A stretch of 64,000 bases of DNA from Suilimivivens sp963618065 (lineage in GTDB: Bacteria; Bacillota; Clostridia; Lachnospirales; Lachnospiraceae), in NCBI GenBank assembly GCA_963618065.1, contig CAVERH010000006.1, positions 1 through 64,000 of the forward strand, in the 5' to 3' direction. The translations under genes were made by a program, and so were the position numbers. Under the pieces are notes generated by a model, which saw nothing but the letters and a program-made list of their open reading frames with translations, was not told the DNA's origin and did not search any database. This document shows positions 7,022 to 16,243 of the stretch, piece by piece; position 1 is the stretch's first letter, and every line of letters starts with the position of its first letter.

Positions 7022-8416
7022 ATGGCTCAATTGTGGGGCGGACGTTTCACGAAGGAAACGGACAAGCTGGTATATGATTTCAATGCATCCATTAACTTTG
7101 ATAAACGATTGTTTGAACAGGACATTGAGGGCAGTATTGCACACGTGGTAATGTTGGAGAAGCAGGGTATTCTGACCTGTGAGGAAAAGGATCAGATCGT
7201 GAAAGGCTTAACCCGGATCCGGGAGGATGTCCGCGATGGAAAGCTTACGATCACTTCCGAATACGAAGACATTCACAGCTTCGTGGAAGCCAATCTGATT
7301 GAAAGGATCGGAGCTGCCGGTAAGAAGATGCACACTGGAAGAAGCCGGAACGATCAGGTGGCGTTGGACATGCGGTTATATGTCCGTCATGAGGTCATTG
7401 AGGTTTCCGAGTGTTTAAAGGAGATTCTGACAACCCTCCTTACGATTATGGAGACGAATCTTCACACCTATATGCCGGGCTTTACCCATTTGCAGAAGGC
7501 ACAGCCGACCACGCTAGCCCATCATATGGGAGCCTACTTTGAAATGTTTAAAAGGGATATTCTCCGTATGGAGGATATCTATAAGAGAATGAATTATTGT
7601 CCGCTCGGAGCAGGGGCTTTTGCAGGAACGACCTATCCGTTGGATCGTGCCTACACCGCTTCCTTAATGGGCTTCGAAGGACCAACCTTAAACAGCATGG
7701 ATTCGGTTGCCGACCGTGACTATGTGATTGAATTTCTGGCAGCATTGTCTACGATCATGATGCATTTAAGCCGCTTTTCCGAGGAGGTCATCATCTGGAA
7801 TTCCAACGAATACCGTTTCGTGGAGATCGATGATGCGTATTCTACCGGAAGCAGCATCATGCCGCAGAAGAAGAATCCGGATATTGCAGAGCTGGTAAGA
7901 GGAAAGACCGGACGCGTGTATGGAGCGCTGGTTTCCATATTGACAACGATGAAGGGCATTCCTCTTGCTTACAATAAAGATATGCAGGAAGATAAGGAAG
8001 TGACCTTTGATGCCATCGATACCGTGAAGCATTGTCTGGTTTTATTTGACGGCATGTTAAAGACCATGAAATTCCGTAATGAAATTATGGAAAAGAGTGC
8101 GATGAACGGCTTTACGAATGCAACCGATGCGGCCGACTATCTGGTTGGCAAGGGCGTTCCGTTCCGTGACGCACATGGAATTATCGGACGCCTCGTACTG
8201 TACTGCATTGAGAAGGAAACAAGCATTGATGCGTTATCCTTAGAGGAGCTGAAAGAAATCAGTCCGGTATTTGAAGCGGATATTTACGATGCGATCAGTC
8301 TGAAGACCTGTGTGGAACGCCGTCTTACGATTGGTGCTCCGGGCGAAGAGGCCATGACCGAAGTGATTCAGATTAACAAAGAATTCCTGAATCACATCTG
8401 GTATGAAGAACAGTAA
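7022..8416 (+). CDS. argH: Argininosuccinate lyase
   Basis: A 464-residue lyase of the fumarase/aspartase superfamily: argininosuccinate is split to arginine and fumarate, the last step of arginine synthesis. It opens with MAQLWGGRFTKETDKLVYDFNAS, then HTGRSRNDQVALD, TFTHLQ-type motif (GFTHLQKAQPTTLAHH) and the superfamily signature GSSIMPQKKNPD with the catalytic Ser loop. ATG 7022 is preferred over the upstream in-frame ATG because GGAGGA ends 10 bases before it and family members start MxxLWGGRF. No other arg gene is in the window, so argH is separated from argG. Confidence 0.97.
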   Translation: MAQLWGGRFTKETDKLVYDFNASINFDKRLFEQDIEGSIAHVVMLEKQGILTCEEKDQIVKGLTRIREDVRDGKLTITSEYEDIHSFVEANLIERIGAAGKKMHTGRSRNDQVALDMRLYVRHEVIEVSECLKEILTTLLTIMETNLHTYMPGFTHLQKAQPTTLAHHMGAYFEMFKRDILRMEDIYKRMNYCPLGAGAFAGTTYPLDRAYTASLMGFEGPTLNSMDSVADRDYVIEFLAALSTIMMHLSRFSEEVIIWNSNEYRFVEIDDAYSTGSSIMPQKKNPDIAELVRGKTGRVYGALVSILTTMKGIPLAYNKDMQEDKEVTFDAIDTVKHCLVLFDGMLKTMKFRNEIMEKSAMNGFTNATDAADYLVGKGVPFRDAHGIIGRLVLYCIEKETSIDALSLEELKEISPVFEADIYDAISLKTCVERRLTIGAPGEEAMTEVIQINKEFLNHIWYEEQ

Positions 8417-8471
8417 TGGTTTATAGGACTGGAAGAGTCTTTTAAATATTTTCACATGAGGAGAAGAAAAA

Positions 8472-9557
8472 ATGAGCGACAAATTAAAAGTAGGAATTTT
8501 AGGTGGAACCGGTATGGTTGGACAGAGATTTATCTCTCTGCTTGAGAATCATCCCTGGTTCGAGGTAACAACAATTGCAGCAAGCCCGCGTTCCGCAGGC
8601 AAGACCTATGAAGAAGCGGTAGGAGACCGTTGGAAAATGGATACTCCGATGCCGGAAAAGGTAAAGAAGATTGTTGTCATGAATGTCAACGAGGTAGAAA
8701 AGGTTGCTTCGGAAGTGGATTTCGTATTCAGCGCCGTTGACATGACCAAAGAAGAAATCAAGAAGATTGAAGAAGATTACGCAAAAACCGAGACACCGGT
8801 TGTTTCCAATAACTCTGCACACAGATGGACGCCGGATGTACCGATGGTTGTACCGGAAATCAATCCGGAGCATATGAAGGTCATTGAATTCCAGAAGAAG
8901 AGACTTGGAACCACTAGAGGTTTCGTAGCCGTTAAGCCGAACTGCTCCATTCAGAGCTATGCACCGGTATTGACCGCATGGAAGGAATTCGAGCCGTATG
9001 AAGTAGTTGCTACAACCTATCAGGCAATCTCCGGAGCCGGAAAGACTTTTAAGGACTGGCCGGAAATGGTAGGAAACATCATTCCTTACATTGGTGGAGA
9101 AGAAGAAAAGAGTGAAAAGGAGCCCCTTCGTATCTGGGGCGAAATCAAGGACGGCGTGATTGTACCTGCTACAAGTCCTGTCATTACCTGTCAGTGTATC
9201 CGTGTACCGGTATTAAACGGACATACCGCTGCTGTATTTGTAAAGTTTCGCAAGAAACCGACCAAAGAGCAGTTGATTGAAAAGCTGGTTACCTTCAAGG
9301 GCGTTCCGCAGGAATTAGAGCTTCCGAGCGCACCGAAGCAGTTTATCCAGTATCTGGAAGAGGATAACCGTCCGCAGATCCAGCTTGATGTAAATTACGA
9401 AAACGGTATGGGAATCAGTGTCGGACGTATCCGTGAAGATTCCGTATATGACTGGAAGTTCGTGGGACTTTCCCACAATACCGTCCGTGGTGCAGCGGGT
9501 GGTGCGGTTCTTTGCGCAGAGCTTTTAAAGGCACAGGGGTATATCACAAAGAAATAA
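8472..9557 (+). CDS. asd: Aspartate-semialdehyde dehydrogenase (archaeal/fungal-type)
   Basis: A 361-residue NADPH-dependent enzyme that reduces aspartyl phosphate to aspartate semialdehyde, the branch point to lysine/diaminopimelate, threonine and methionine. Seen: GGTGMVGQRF nucleotide loop at the N-terminus, NNSAHRW, the catalytic cysteine in KPNCSIQ, and AISGAGKTFKDWPEM. The last two patterns and the length point to the archaeal/fungal-like subfamily found in many Clostridia rather than the E. coli form. ATG follows GAGGAGAAGAAAA. It starts 55 bases after argH and may be cotranscribed with it. Confidence 0.96.
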   Translation: MSDKLKVGILGGTGMVGQRFISLLENHPWFEVTTIAASPRSAGKTYEEAVGDRWKMDTPMPEKVKKIVVMNVNEVEKVASEVDFVFSAVDMTKEEIKKIEEDYAKTETPVVSNNSAHRWTPDVPMVVPEINPEHMKVIEFQKKRLGTTRGFVAVKPNCSIQSYAPVLTAWKEFEPYEVVATTYQAISGAGKTFKDWPEMVGNIIPYIGGEEEKSEKEPLRIWGEIKDGVIVPATSPVITCQCIRVPVLNGHTAAVFVKFRKKPTKEQLIEKLVTFKGVPQELELPSAPKQFIQYLEEDNRPQIQLDVNYENGMGISVGRIREDSVYDWKFVGLSHNTVRGAAGGAVLCAELLKAQGYITKK

Positions 9558-9561
9558 AACA

Positions 9562-9586
9562 GTCGCTGTTTTTTATGAACAGCGAC
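9562..9586 (+). terminator. Hairpin after asd (weak terminator)
   Basis: A perfect 9-bp stem GTCGCTGTT/AACAGCGAC with a 7-base loop, 2 bases after the asd stop. There is no T run behind it, so it may be an attenuating or RNA-stabilising hairpin rather than a classical terminator. Confidence 0.45.
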
Positions 9587-9626
9587 AGGAAGACTTAAGA
9601 ATTGGGGAAGAGAAGGTTTAAATCTT

Positions 9627-11363
9627 ATGGATGAGTTACGTTATCAGGTAGACCTGTTAAGCGCAATGAATCAGAAAATGGAAAATGATGAACGAATGTA
9701 TAGGTTGTTGTGTGCATCATCTACCAGTGCATTTATTTACGTAAATTTAGTGGATGGTTATGTGCGGACTCTTGGAAACTGGGAGAGATTTTTTCCGGAG
9801 CTGCAGATTCGTGATGTAAATGATTTTTCAAAGTTGTATTCGCGAATGGAAGAACAATATGTTCTTCCGTTCCGGAGACTTCTCCGGCTGGAAGATTCTA
9901 AAGAAACCTCGGGAAGTGATATTCTTAAATTGACGGATGGTAAGACCTGGGTGGAATGTGAAGTAAATATTATTTATGATTACGCACAGCTTCCTACGGA
10001 TAAAATCATCCGGTTCAAAAATATTTCCAAATTAAAAAAACAAAATGATGAACTGACCTATATGGCTTATTATGATGTGATGACCGGATTGTACAGCCGT
10101 AATTATTTTGTGAGTCTCCTGGCAGATTTTGTGAGACGGGCCGAAGAAGAAAATACGGTTGTATCCGTCATATTTATTGATGTGGATGATTTCAGCAGAA
10201 TTAATGATGGATTCGGACTTGCTGTCGGTGATGAAGTAATCCAGCAATTCGGACAGTTCTTAAAGGAATTCTCTTCAGAGCATGTTCTGGTATCGCATTT
10301 TAATGCAGACCTGTATTGCATAGGAATCTATGAACCTATTGGAAAATTCAGTGTTGACAGTATTTACCAGAAAGTACGTCAAAGAACGAAGCTGCCATTT
10401 CGGTTAAGCAATGGTCAGGATGTGAATATTTCCGTTAGCGTCGGTGTGGCAGAGTTTCCGGAAGCGGCACAGAATACCTTAGAGCTCATCAACTGTGCGG
10501 AAATCGTGATGTTCAAGGCGAAGAAGCAAGGGAAGGACTCCCTTCAGTATTTTGATGCATCTATATTAGAGAATTTTCTTAATAACGTTGCAATTGAAAC
10601 CAAATTGAAGGAGGCTGTATCGACCCTGAACTTTACCATGAATTTCCAGCCGCAGTATTTTACAGAGAATGGAAAGCTTCGCGGCATGGAAGCGCTGATC
10701 CGCTGGCGTGACATCGATGGACACATGATCAGTCCTGCAGTGTTTATTCCGATTGCGGAGAAGAACGGAACCATTGTTCCGATCGGCGCATGGGTCGTGG
10801 ATGAGAGCATCCGGATCTTTTCCCAGTGGAAAAAGGATTACCACACACCGATGATCTTATCGTTAAATATTTCAGCCATTCAGTATAACCGGGATGATTG
10901 TGTGGACATGATTCTAAAATGCCTGAAAAAGTATGACCTGGATCCGAACTTCCTGGAACTGGAAATTACCGAAAGTGTATTCATCGAGAATTTCCATGAT
11001 GTGACAGAGAAACTTCGTCTGTTACGGGAATACGGGATCAAAGTATCTTTGGATGATTTCGGAACGGGATATTCCTCCCTTTCCTATCTGAAAAAGCTTC
11101 CGATTGATACCCTGAAAATAGATAAAAGCTTTATTGATACCATAACGATTGATGAAAATGCAAGAGTGATTGTAGACTCCATTGTGTATATGGCTAAGAG
11201 ACTTGGTTTTGAAACCATTGCGGAAGGAGTGGAAGAGCAGGATCAGTTCAATTATCTGAAAAAGATTGACTGCGACTGCATTCAGGGCTTCCTGCTTGGA
11301 AAGCCGTCAACCTCTGAAGAGATTGAACGATTACTTCTTCGTATTGAGGAGAGTGAGAGGTGA
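9627..11363 (+). CDS. Cyclic-di-GMP phosphodiesterase with degenerate GGDEF and intact EAL
   Basis: 578 residues. A PAS-like N-terminal region (about 1-140) is followed by a GGDEF domain in which the GGDEF signature reads HFNADLYC, so cyclase activity is lost. The EAL domain (about 325-570) keeps its active-site series: EALIRWR, LEITESVF, LDDFGTGYSSLSYL, KIDKSFI, and AEGVE with the later QGFLLGKP. Expected activity is hydrolysis of c-di-GMP, with the GGDEF domain as a regulatory or GTP-sensing part. No membrane segment is seen, so it is cytoplasmic. The stop is 4 bases before the next ATG, implying cotranscription with the ATPase and topB genes. Confidence 0.9.
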   Translation: MDELRYQVDLLSAMNQKMENDERMYRLLCASSTSAFIYVNLVDGYVRTLGNWERFFPELQIRDVNDFSKLYSRMEEQYVLPFRRLLRLEDSKETSGSDILKLTDGKTWVECEVNIIYDYAQLPTDKIIRFKNISKLKKQNDELTYMAYYDVMTGLYSRNYFVSLLADFVRRAEEENTVVSVIFIDVDDFSRINDGFGLAVGDEVIQQFGQFLKEFSSEHVLVSHFNADLYCIGIYEPIGKFSVDSIYQKVRQRTKLPFRLSNGQDVNISVSVGVAEFPEAAQNTLELINCAEIVMFKAKKQGKDSLQYFDASILENFLNNVAIETKLKEAVSTLNFTMNFQPQYFTENGKLRGMEALIRWRDIDGHMISPAVFIPIAEKNGTIVPIGAWVVDESIRIFSQWKKDYHTPMILSLNISAIQYNRDDCVDMILKCLKKYDLDPNFLELEITESVFIENFHDVTEKLRLLREYGIKVSLDDFGTGYSSLSYLKKLPIDTLKIDKSFIDTITIDENARVIVDSIVYMAKRLGFETIAEGVEEQDQFNYLKKIDCDCIQGFLLGKPSTSEEIERLLLRIEESER

Positions 11364-11367
11364 AAGG

Positions 11368-12732
11368 ATGTTTTTAGGTCGCACATCAGAACTGAACTAT
11401 CTGAACACATTTTATGGCAGTGAAGGAAGCCAGCTTCTTGTCGTGTATGGACAAAAGAATATCGGAAAAACCAGCCTTTTAAAAGAATTTGTAAAAGAGA
11501 AACCTTATCATTATTATTGCGCAAGATCTGCATCAGAGCGTGAACAGACGTATGAATGGGGCAAAGAACTCAACGATCAGACCGGAGAGCTGCCGGAATA
11601 TCCTTCGTATGCTGAAATCTTTCAGAAGATTACAGAGAATGGATCCGGAAAGATGGTCGTGATTGTGGATGAATTCCAGCATGCGGTGAAGTCCGGAAAC
11701 GCTTTTATGAAAGATCTTGTTTCTTTTGTGCGGGAAAGTGAAAAGCCTTGTGCGGTTCTGGCTATATTGTTAAGCTCCTCAACCGGCTGGGTAGAAAACA
11801 GCATGGTAACCAGAATCGGGGAAGCAGCATATGTCCTGTCGGGATTTTTGAAGATCAAGGAGCTTCCGTTTGAAGATATGCGTCTCTTTTTTCCAAAGTT
11901 TTCGGCAGAACAGTGTGTAGAAGCGTATGCTGTTCTGGGAGGATTTCCGGGATTCTGGACGCAGTTTGATGATTCCTTAAGCATAAAGGAGAACATCTGT
12001 CGGTTTGTTTTACATCCGCATACCTATCTGCGGGAAGAAGGCTTGCGTACCGTCGCAGAGGAACTGCGCGAAACGGCCGTTTATCATACGATTCTTTCAT
12101 CGATTGCATCCGGCAGGCATAAGCTGAACGACCTCTACCGGCACACCGGATTTTCACGGGCCAAAATCAGTGTTTACCTGAAAAACCTTATGGAGCTTGA
12201 ACTGGTGGAAAAGGTCTTTTCCTATGATACGGAAGGAAAGGCAAACACCCAGAAGGGAATTTACCGGATCTGTAATCATTTTGTTCATTTTTATTTCCGA
12301 TTCCTGTATCCGAACCGCAGCGCACTTGCTTTGAAGAGTGCGGATGCGTTTTATGAAGAGCATATCCAGCTTTTCTTTAAGAATTTTACAGCCCCGTATT
12401 TTAAAGAGGTCTGCTGTCAGCGGATTGAAAAGTGGGATCGGGAAGCGAAACTTCCGATCGAGATTGACCGCATCGGAGAATGGGTAGGCAAGTCGGGAAA
12501 TATTGATGTGATTGCACAGAATGAGACCGGCAAGACGCTTGCAGCGTACTGCAGCTGGGAAAAGTCCATGATGCTGTATGAGGATTATGAAAAATTGCTT
12601 TCGAACATTGGGCAGGCAAAGCTCAGGGCAGATATGATCTACCTGTTTTCCGTTCAGCAGTTTGATGAAAAGCTGAGCCTGGAAGCAAAGATACAAAAGA
12701 ATCTTAAATTGATTAGTCTGGAAGACATGTAA
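11368..12732 (+). CDS. Archaeal-type ATPase with DUF234 C-terminus
   Basis: 454 residues. The N-terminus FLGRTSELNYL is the typical start of this STAND-like ATPase group; Walker A is GQKNIGKTSLL and Walker B-like VVIVDEFQHA. A winged-helix region (HKLNDLYRHTGFSRAKISVYL) follows, then DUF234, which is related to PD-(D/E)XK nucleases. There the expected E-x-K (usually GECKW) reads AAYCSW, so the catalytic Lys appears lost although NIDVIA is kept. Start 11368 follows GTGAAAGG. It overlaps topB by one base (TAATG). Function is unknown; members are often linked to mobile or stress loci. Confidence 0.8.
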   Translation: MFLGRTSELNYLNTFYGSEGSQLLVVYGQKNIGKTSLLKEFVKEKPYHYYCARSASEREQTYEWGKELNDQTGELPEYPSYAEIFQKITENGSGKMVVIVDEFQHAVKSGNAFMKDLVSFVRESEKPCAVLAILLSSSTGWVENSMVTRIGEAAYVLSGFLKIKELPFEDMRLFFPKFSAEQCVEAYAVLGGFPGFWTQFDDSLSIKENICRFVLHPHTYLREEGLRTVAEELRETAVYHTILSSIASGRHKLNDLYRHTGFSRAKISVYLKNLMELELVEKVFSYDTEGKANTQKGIYRICNHFVHFYFRFLYPNRSALALKSADAFYEEHIQLFFKNFTAPYFKEVCCQRIEKWDREAKLPIEIDRIGEWVGKSGNIDVIAQNETGKTLAAYCSWEKSMMLYEDYEKLLSNIGQAKLRADMIYLFSVQQFDEKLSLEAKIQKNLKLISLEDM

Positions 12733-14777
12733 TGGGAAAGAATTTATTTATTGCAGAAAAACCGAGTGTTGCCCGTGAATTTGCGAAGGCGCTGCAGATT
12801 ACCGGGAGCAACCGGGACGGATATATTGAATCAAATGATGCTATTGTTACCTGGTGCGTAGGACATTTGGTGACCATGAGTTATCCGGAAGTTTATGATG
12901 AAAAATATAAGCGATGGTCATTGAATACGATTCCATTTATACCAACGGAATTTAAGTATGAGGTCATAGACAGTGTGAAGAAGCAGTTTCGGATCGTAAG
13001 CGGACTGCTGAACCGTGAAGACGTGGAAATAATTTATGTCTGCACCGACTCCGGACGGGAAGGAGAATATATCTACCGCCTGGTGGAGCGTCAGGCGAAT
13101 GTCCATGACAAGATAAGAAAAAGAGTCTGGATCGATTCCCAGACCGAGGAAGAAATCCTGCGTGGAATCCGCGAAGCCAAGGACCTTTCCGAATACGATA
13201 ATCTGTGTGCAGCTGCTTACTTACGTGCCAAAGAAGATTATCTTATGGGAATTAACTTTTCGAGAGTCCTTACACTGAAATATGGTAATGCGGTCAAGGA
13301 TTATCTGAAGCTTGACCGGGCGGTTGTGAGTGTCGGACGCGTGATGACCTGTGTGCTTGGCATGGTTGTGAACCGGGAGCGGGAAATCCGCAACTTCGTG
13401 AAAACACCGTTTTACCGTGTAGTTGCATCGGTTCTTTTAGGAGAGCGTGGGATTGACTGCGAGTGGCGCACCGTAGAAGGAACCCCCTATTTTGCTTCAA
13501 CTCTTCTATATAAAGAAAACGGCTTCAAGGAACGGGAGTCTGCGGAGAATCTGATCCGGTATCTGTTGGAGGATCCCCGGAAGGCCATCGTTCATTCGAT
13601 AGAAAAGAAAAAAGAAAACAAGAACGCGCCGCTTCTTTATAATCTGGCAGAGCTGCAGAATGACTGTTCCAAATACTTTAAGATCAGTCCGGATGAAACG
13701 CTGCGGATTGCACAGGAGCTTTATGAAAAGAAGATGACAACTTATCCCAGAACGGATGCGAGAGTGTTATCGACCGCCGTTTCAAAGGAGATCTATAAGA
13801 ACATCAAAGGCCTGACGAATTTCCAGATGGTAAGTGCCCTGGCCTCCCAGGTATTGCAGGAAGGAACCTATAAGGGAATTGCAAAGACCAGATACGTGAA
13901 TGACAAGCAGATCACCGATCACTATGCGATCATTCCGACCGGACAGGGATTAAACAATTATAACCAGCTAAGCCCGACGGCACAGAGGGTTTATGAGATT
14001 GTGGTCCGCAGGTTTTTAAGCATTTTCTATCCTCCTGCGGTTTACCGTAAGGTGGCATTGTGTGTAGCGATCCGGGAAGAAAGGCTATTTGCTAATTTCA
14101 AGGTGCTCGAATCCCCAGGATACCTTACTGTTACGGAGTTTTCCTTCCGTAAGAAAAAAGAAAACGGCAGGGATACGACCGGAGATGCAGACGGTGAGGA
14201 CGGCAGCAATACAGACAATGGAGAAGAGCAGAGTCTTGATGTGGGTCTGATGGAGGTTTTAAACCATCTGAAAAAAGGGATGGAACTTCCGGTAAAGGAT
14301 GCACAGATTAAGGAAGGCGAAACTTCACCGCCGAAGCGTTACAATTCCGGAACCATCATTCTGGCGATGGAAAATGCAGGTCAGTTGATTGAAGATGAAG
14401 AACTTCGTGCCCAGATCAAGGGAAGCGGAATCGGAACCTCTGCTACACGTGCAGAAATTCTGAAAAAGCTGGTCAATATTAAATATCTTGCATTAAATAA
14501 GAAAACCCAGATCATCACACCGACCTTGATGGGAGAGATGATCTATGAGGTGGTAAACCAGTCCATCCGTCCGCTTTTGGATCCCAAGCTTACCGCAAGC
14601 TGGGAGAAGGGACTGACACTGGTTGCCGATGGCAATATTACAGAGCAGGAATATATGGATAAGCTCGATGACTTCGTAAGAAGACGGACGAATATTGTGA
14701 AACAGATGAATAATCAGGCTTCTTTAAACCGACAGTTTCAAGAAGTCGCTAAAAATTATCGAACCGGAGGAAAATAA
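12732..14777 (+). CDS. topB: DNA topoisomerase III (type IA)
   Basis: 681 residues. The Toprim domain opens the protein (LFIAEKPSVAREFA) with the acidic motif CTDSGREGEYIY. The catalytic tyrosine is in TTYPRTDARVL. The central domain is normal, with an acidic low-complexity insert (DTTGDADGEDGSNTDNGEE) near residue 485. The C-terminal zinc fingers of E. coli topoisomerase I are absent, as expected of TopB. It relaxes and decatenates single-stranded-region-bearing DNA. The start shares an A with the upstream stop and the next gene begins 3 bases after its stop, so it sits in a tight operon. Confidence 0.93.
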   Translation: MGKNLFIAEKPSVAREFAKALQITGSNRDGYIESNDAIVTWCVGHLVTMSYPEVYDEKYKRWSLNTIPFIPTEFKYEVIDSVKKQFRIVSGLLNREDVEIIYVCTDSGREGEYIYRLVERQANVHDKIRKRVWIDSQTEEEILRGIREAKDLSEYDNLCAAAYLRAKEDYLMGINFSRVLTLKYGNAVKDYLKLDRAVVSVGRVMTCVLGMVVNREREIRNFVKTPFYRVVASVLLGERGIDCEWRTVEGTPYFASTLLYKENGFKERESAENLIRYLLEDPRKAIVHSIEKKKENKNAPLLYNLAELQNDCSKYFKISPDETLRIAQELYEKKMTTYPRTDARVLSTAVSKEIYKNIKGLTNFQMVSALASQVLQEGTYKGIAKTRYVNDKQITDHYAIIPTGQGLNNYNQLSPTAQRVYEIVVRRFLSIFYPPAVYRKVALCVAIREERLFANFKVLESPGYLTVTEFSFRKKKENGRDTTGDADGEDGSNTDNGEEQSLDVGLMEVLNHLKKGMELPVKDAQIKEGETSPPKRYNSGTIILAMENAGQLIEDEELRAQIKGSGIGTSATRAEILKKLVNIKYLALNKKTQIITPTLMGEMIYEVVNQSIRPLLDPKLTASWEKGLTLVADGNITEQEYMDKLDDFVRRRTNIVKQMNNQASLNRQFQEVAKNYRTGGK

Positions 14778-14779
14778 TT

Positions 14780-15445
14780 ATGGAACAATTTACAATCAAG
14801 GAACTCTATACCTTAGAGGAAACAATTGCTGCCGACCTGTTTGAGGGTGTGGTTTATCCGTGGGAGTTACTTCCAAAGATCAGCGCTTTTATCGTGGAGC
14901 TTGGCGAAAAGCTTCCGAAGGACTGCTATACCGAAGTGAAGGAGCATGTCTGGGTAGCCAATACTGCCACAGTTGCACCGAGTGCCTTTATCAACGGACC
15001 GGCAATTATTGATGAGGAGGCAGAGGTCCGCCACTGTGCCTTTATCCGTGGGAATGCCATCGTAGGAAAGGGCGCTGTAGTCGGGAATTCAACTGAGCTT
15101 AAAAATGTTATTCTCTTTAATAAGGTACAGGTGCCGCATTACAATTATGTCGGTGACAGCATTCTGGGCTTTAAGGCGCATATGGGTGCCGGCTCCATTA
15201 CCTCCAATGTAAAGAGCGACAAAACACTGGTTGTTGTGAAAAACGGCGATGAAAAGATCGAAACCGGATTAAAGAAGTTTGGTGCCATGCTCGGTGATCA
15301 TGTGGAAGTCGGCTGTAATTCCGTACTGAATCCGGGAACCGTCATCGGGCCGAATTCCAACATTTATCCGACCAGCTGTGTGCGCGGCTGCATTCCTGCC
15401 GGAAGTATCTACAAAAAGCAGGGAGAAATTGCGAAAAAGTACTAG
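14780..15445 (+). CDS. Left-handed beta-helix (hexapeptide) transferase-like protein
   Basis: 221 residues with many I/V-x-x-x-x hexapeptide turns (PAIIDEEAEVRHCAF, AIVGKGAVVGNSTELKNV). The pattern resembles the acetyltransferase half of GlmU, and the family is often named UDP-N-acetylglucosamine pyrophosphorylase, but the Rossmann nucleotidyltransferase domain with its LxxGxGTRM motif is completely absent here. A sugar or amino-acyl acetyltransferase acting alone is the reasonable guess; His in PHYNYVGDSILG could be catalytic. ATG follows CGGAGGAAAA, 3 bases after topB, so it is coexpressed with it, without an obvious functional link. Confidence 0.8.
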   Translation: MEQFTIKELYTLEETIAADLFEGVVYPWELLPKISAFIVELGEKLPKDCYTEVKEHVWVANTATVAPSAFINGPAIIDEEAEVRHCAFIRGNAIVGKGAVVGNSTELKNVILFNKVQVPHYNYVGDSILGFKAHMGAGSITSNVKSDKTLVVVKNGDEKIETGLKKFGAMLGDHVEVGCNSVLNPGTVIGPNSNIYPTSCVRGCIPAGSIYKKQGEIAKKY

Positions 15446-15518
15446 ATTTTTTTGGCATTCTATGCGAAAATATATAGCGGATTATTAAATATCTTTACAT
15501 ATTGAAAGGAGTTTTCAC

Positions 15519-16223
15519 ATGATTTATTCAAAAGAAGTTGAAGAAATGTGTACTGTTGCTCAGGGTGTTAACCATGGGTGTGCGCCCATCCCTGAAGAAG
15601 CAAAATGGGTTAAAGCCAAAGAAGTTAAAGACATATCCGGTCTTACACATGGTGTAGGCTGGTGTGCTCCTCAGCAGGGTGCCTGCAAGCTTACCTTAAA
15701 TGTTAAGGAAGGTATCATACAGGAAGCTCTCGTTGAGACCATCGGATGCTCCGGCATGACTCATTCTGCAGCTATGGCTGCTGAAATTCTTCCCGGCAGA
15801 ACCATTCTTGAAGCATTAAATACAGACCTTGTATGTGATGCCATCAACACTGCTATGAGAGAATTATTCTTACAGATCGCTTACGGCAGAACCCAGAGTG
15901 CATTTTCTGAAGATGGTCTTCCGATCGGAGCAGGTCTTGAAGATTTAGGCAAGGGCTTAAGAAGCCAGGTTGGTACCATGTACGGAACCTTAAAGAAAGG
16001 ACCTCGTTATTTGGAAATGGCAGAAGGATATGTAACCGGTATCGCACTGGATGCTGATAACCAGATCATTGGTTACAAGTTCGTAAGCCTTGGCAAGATG
16101 ACCGACTTCATCAAGAAGGGTGATGACCCGACAACAGCTTATGAGAAAGCAAGCGGACAGTATGGACGTGTTGCAGATGCTGTTAAGATTATTGACCCCA
16201 GAACAGATGAAGAACTGAAATAA
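15519..16223 (+). CDS. NifU/IscU-like iron-sulfur scaffold protein partnered with GGGtGRT protein
   Basis: 234 residues. The middle resembles the NifU N-terminal/IscU fold: LTLNVKEGIIQEALVET then GCSGMTHSAAMAAEILPGRT, matching the IscU motif around its second ligand Cys (C77). Further cysteines are C11, C21, C49, C56 and C106; the first two and the roughly 110-residue C-terminal part are not typical of IscU. The ATG follows AAAGGAG. It is 20 bases upstream of the GGGtGRT gene, and the two are a recurring pair in Clostridia. Likely role: holding or delivering an Fe-S cluster, perhaps to the partner. No IscS or SufBCD gene is close. Confidence 0.8.
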   Translation: MIYSKEVEEMCTVAQGVNHGCAPIPEEAKWVKAKEVKDISGLTHGVGWCAPQQGACKLTLNVKEGIIQEALVETIGCSGMTHSAAMAAEILPGRTILEALNTDLVCDAINTAMRELFLQIAYGRTQSAFSEDGLPIGAGLEDLGKGLRSQVGTMYGTLKKGPRYLEMAEGYVTGIALDADNQIIGYKFVSLGKMTDFIKKGDDPTTAYEKASGQYGRVADAVKIIDPRTDEELK

Positions 16224-16243
16224 GTAAAGAGGAGGATATTAGA

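Noticed and set aside
11368..12732. STAND-type anti-phage ATPase
   Set aside because: The protein has an ATPase and a degenerate nuclease-like domain, but sits in a backbone operon with topB and has no defence partner gene, so a defence role is not supported.
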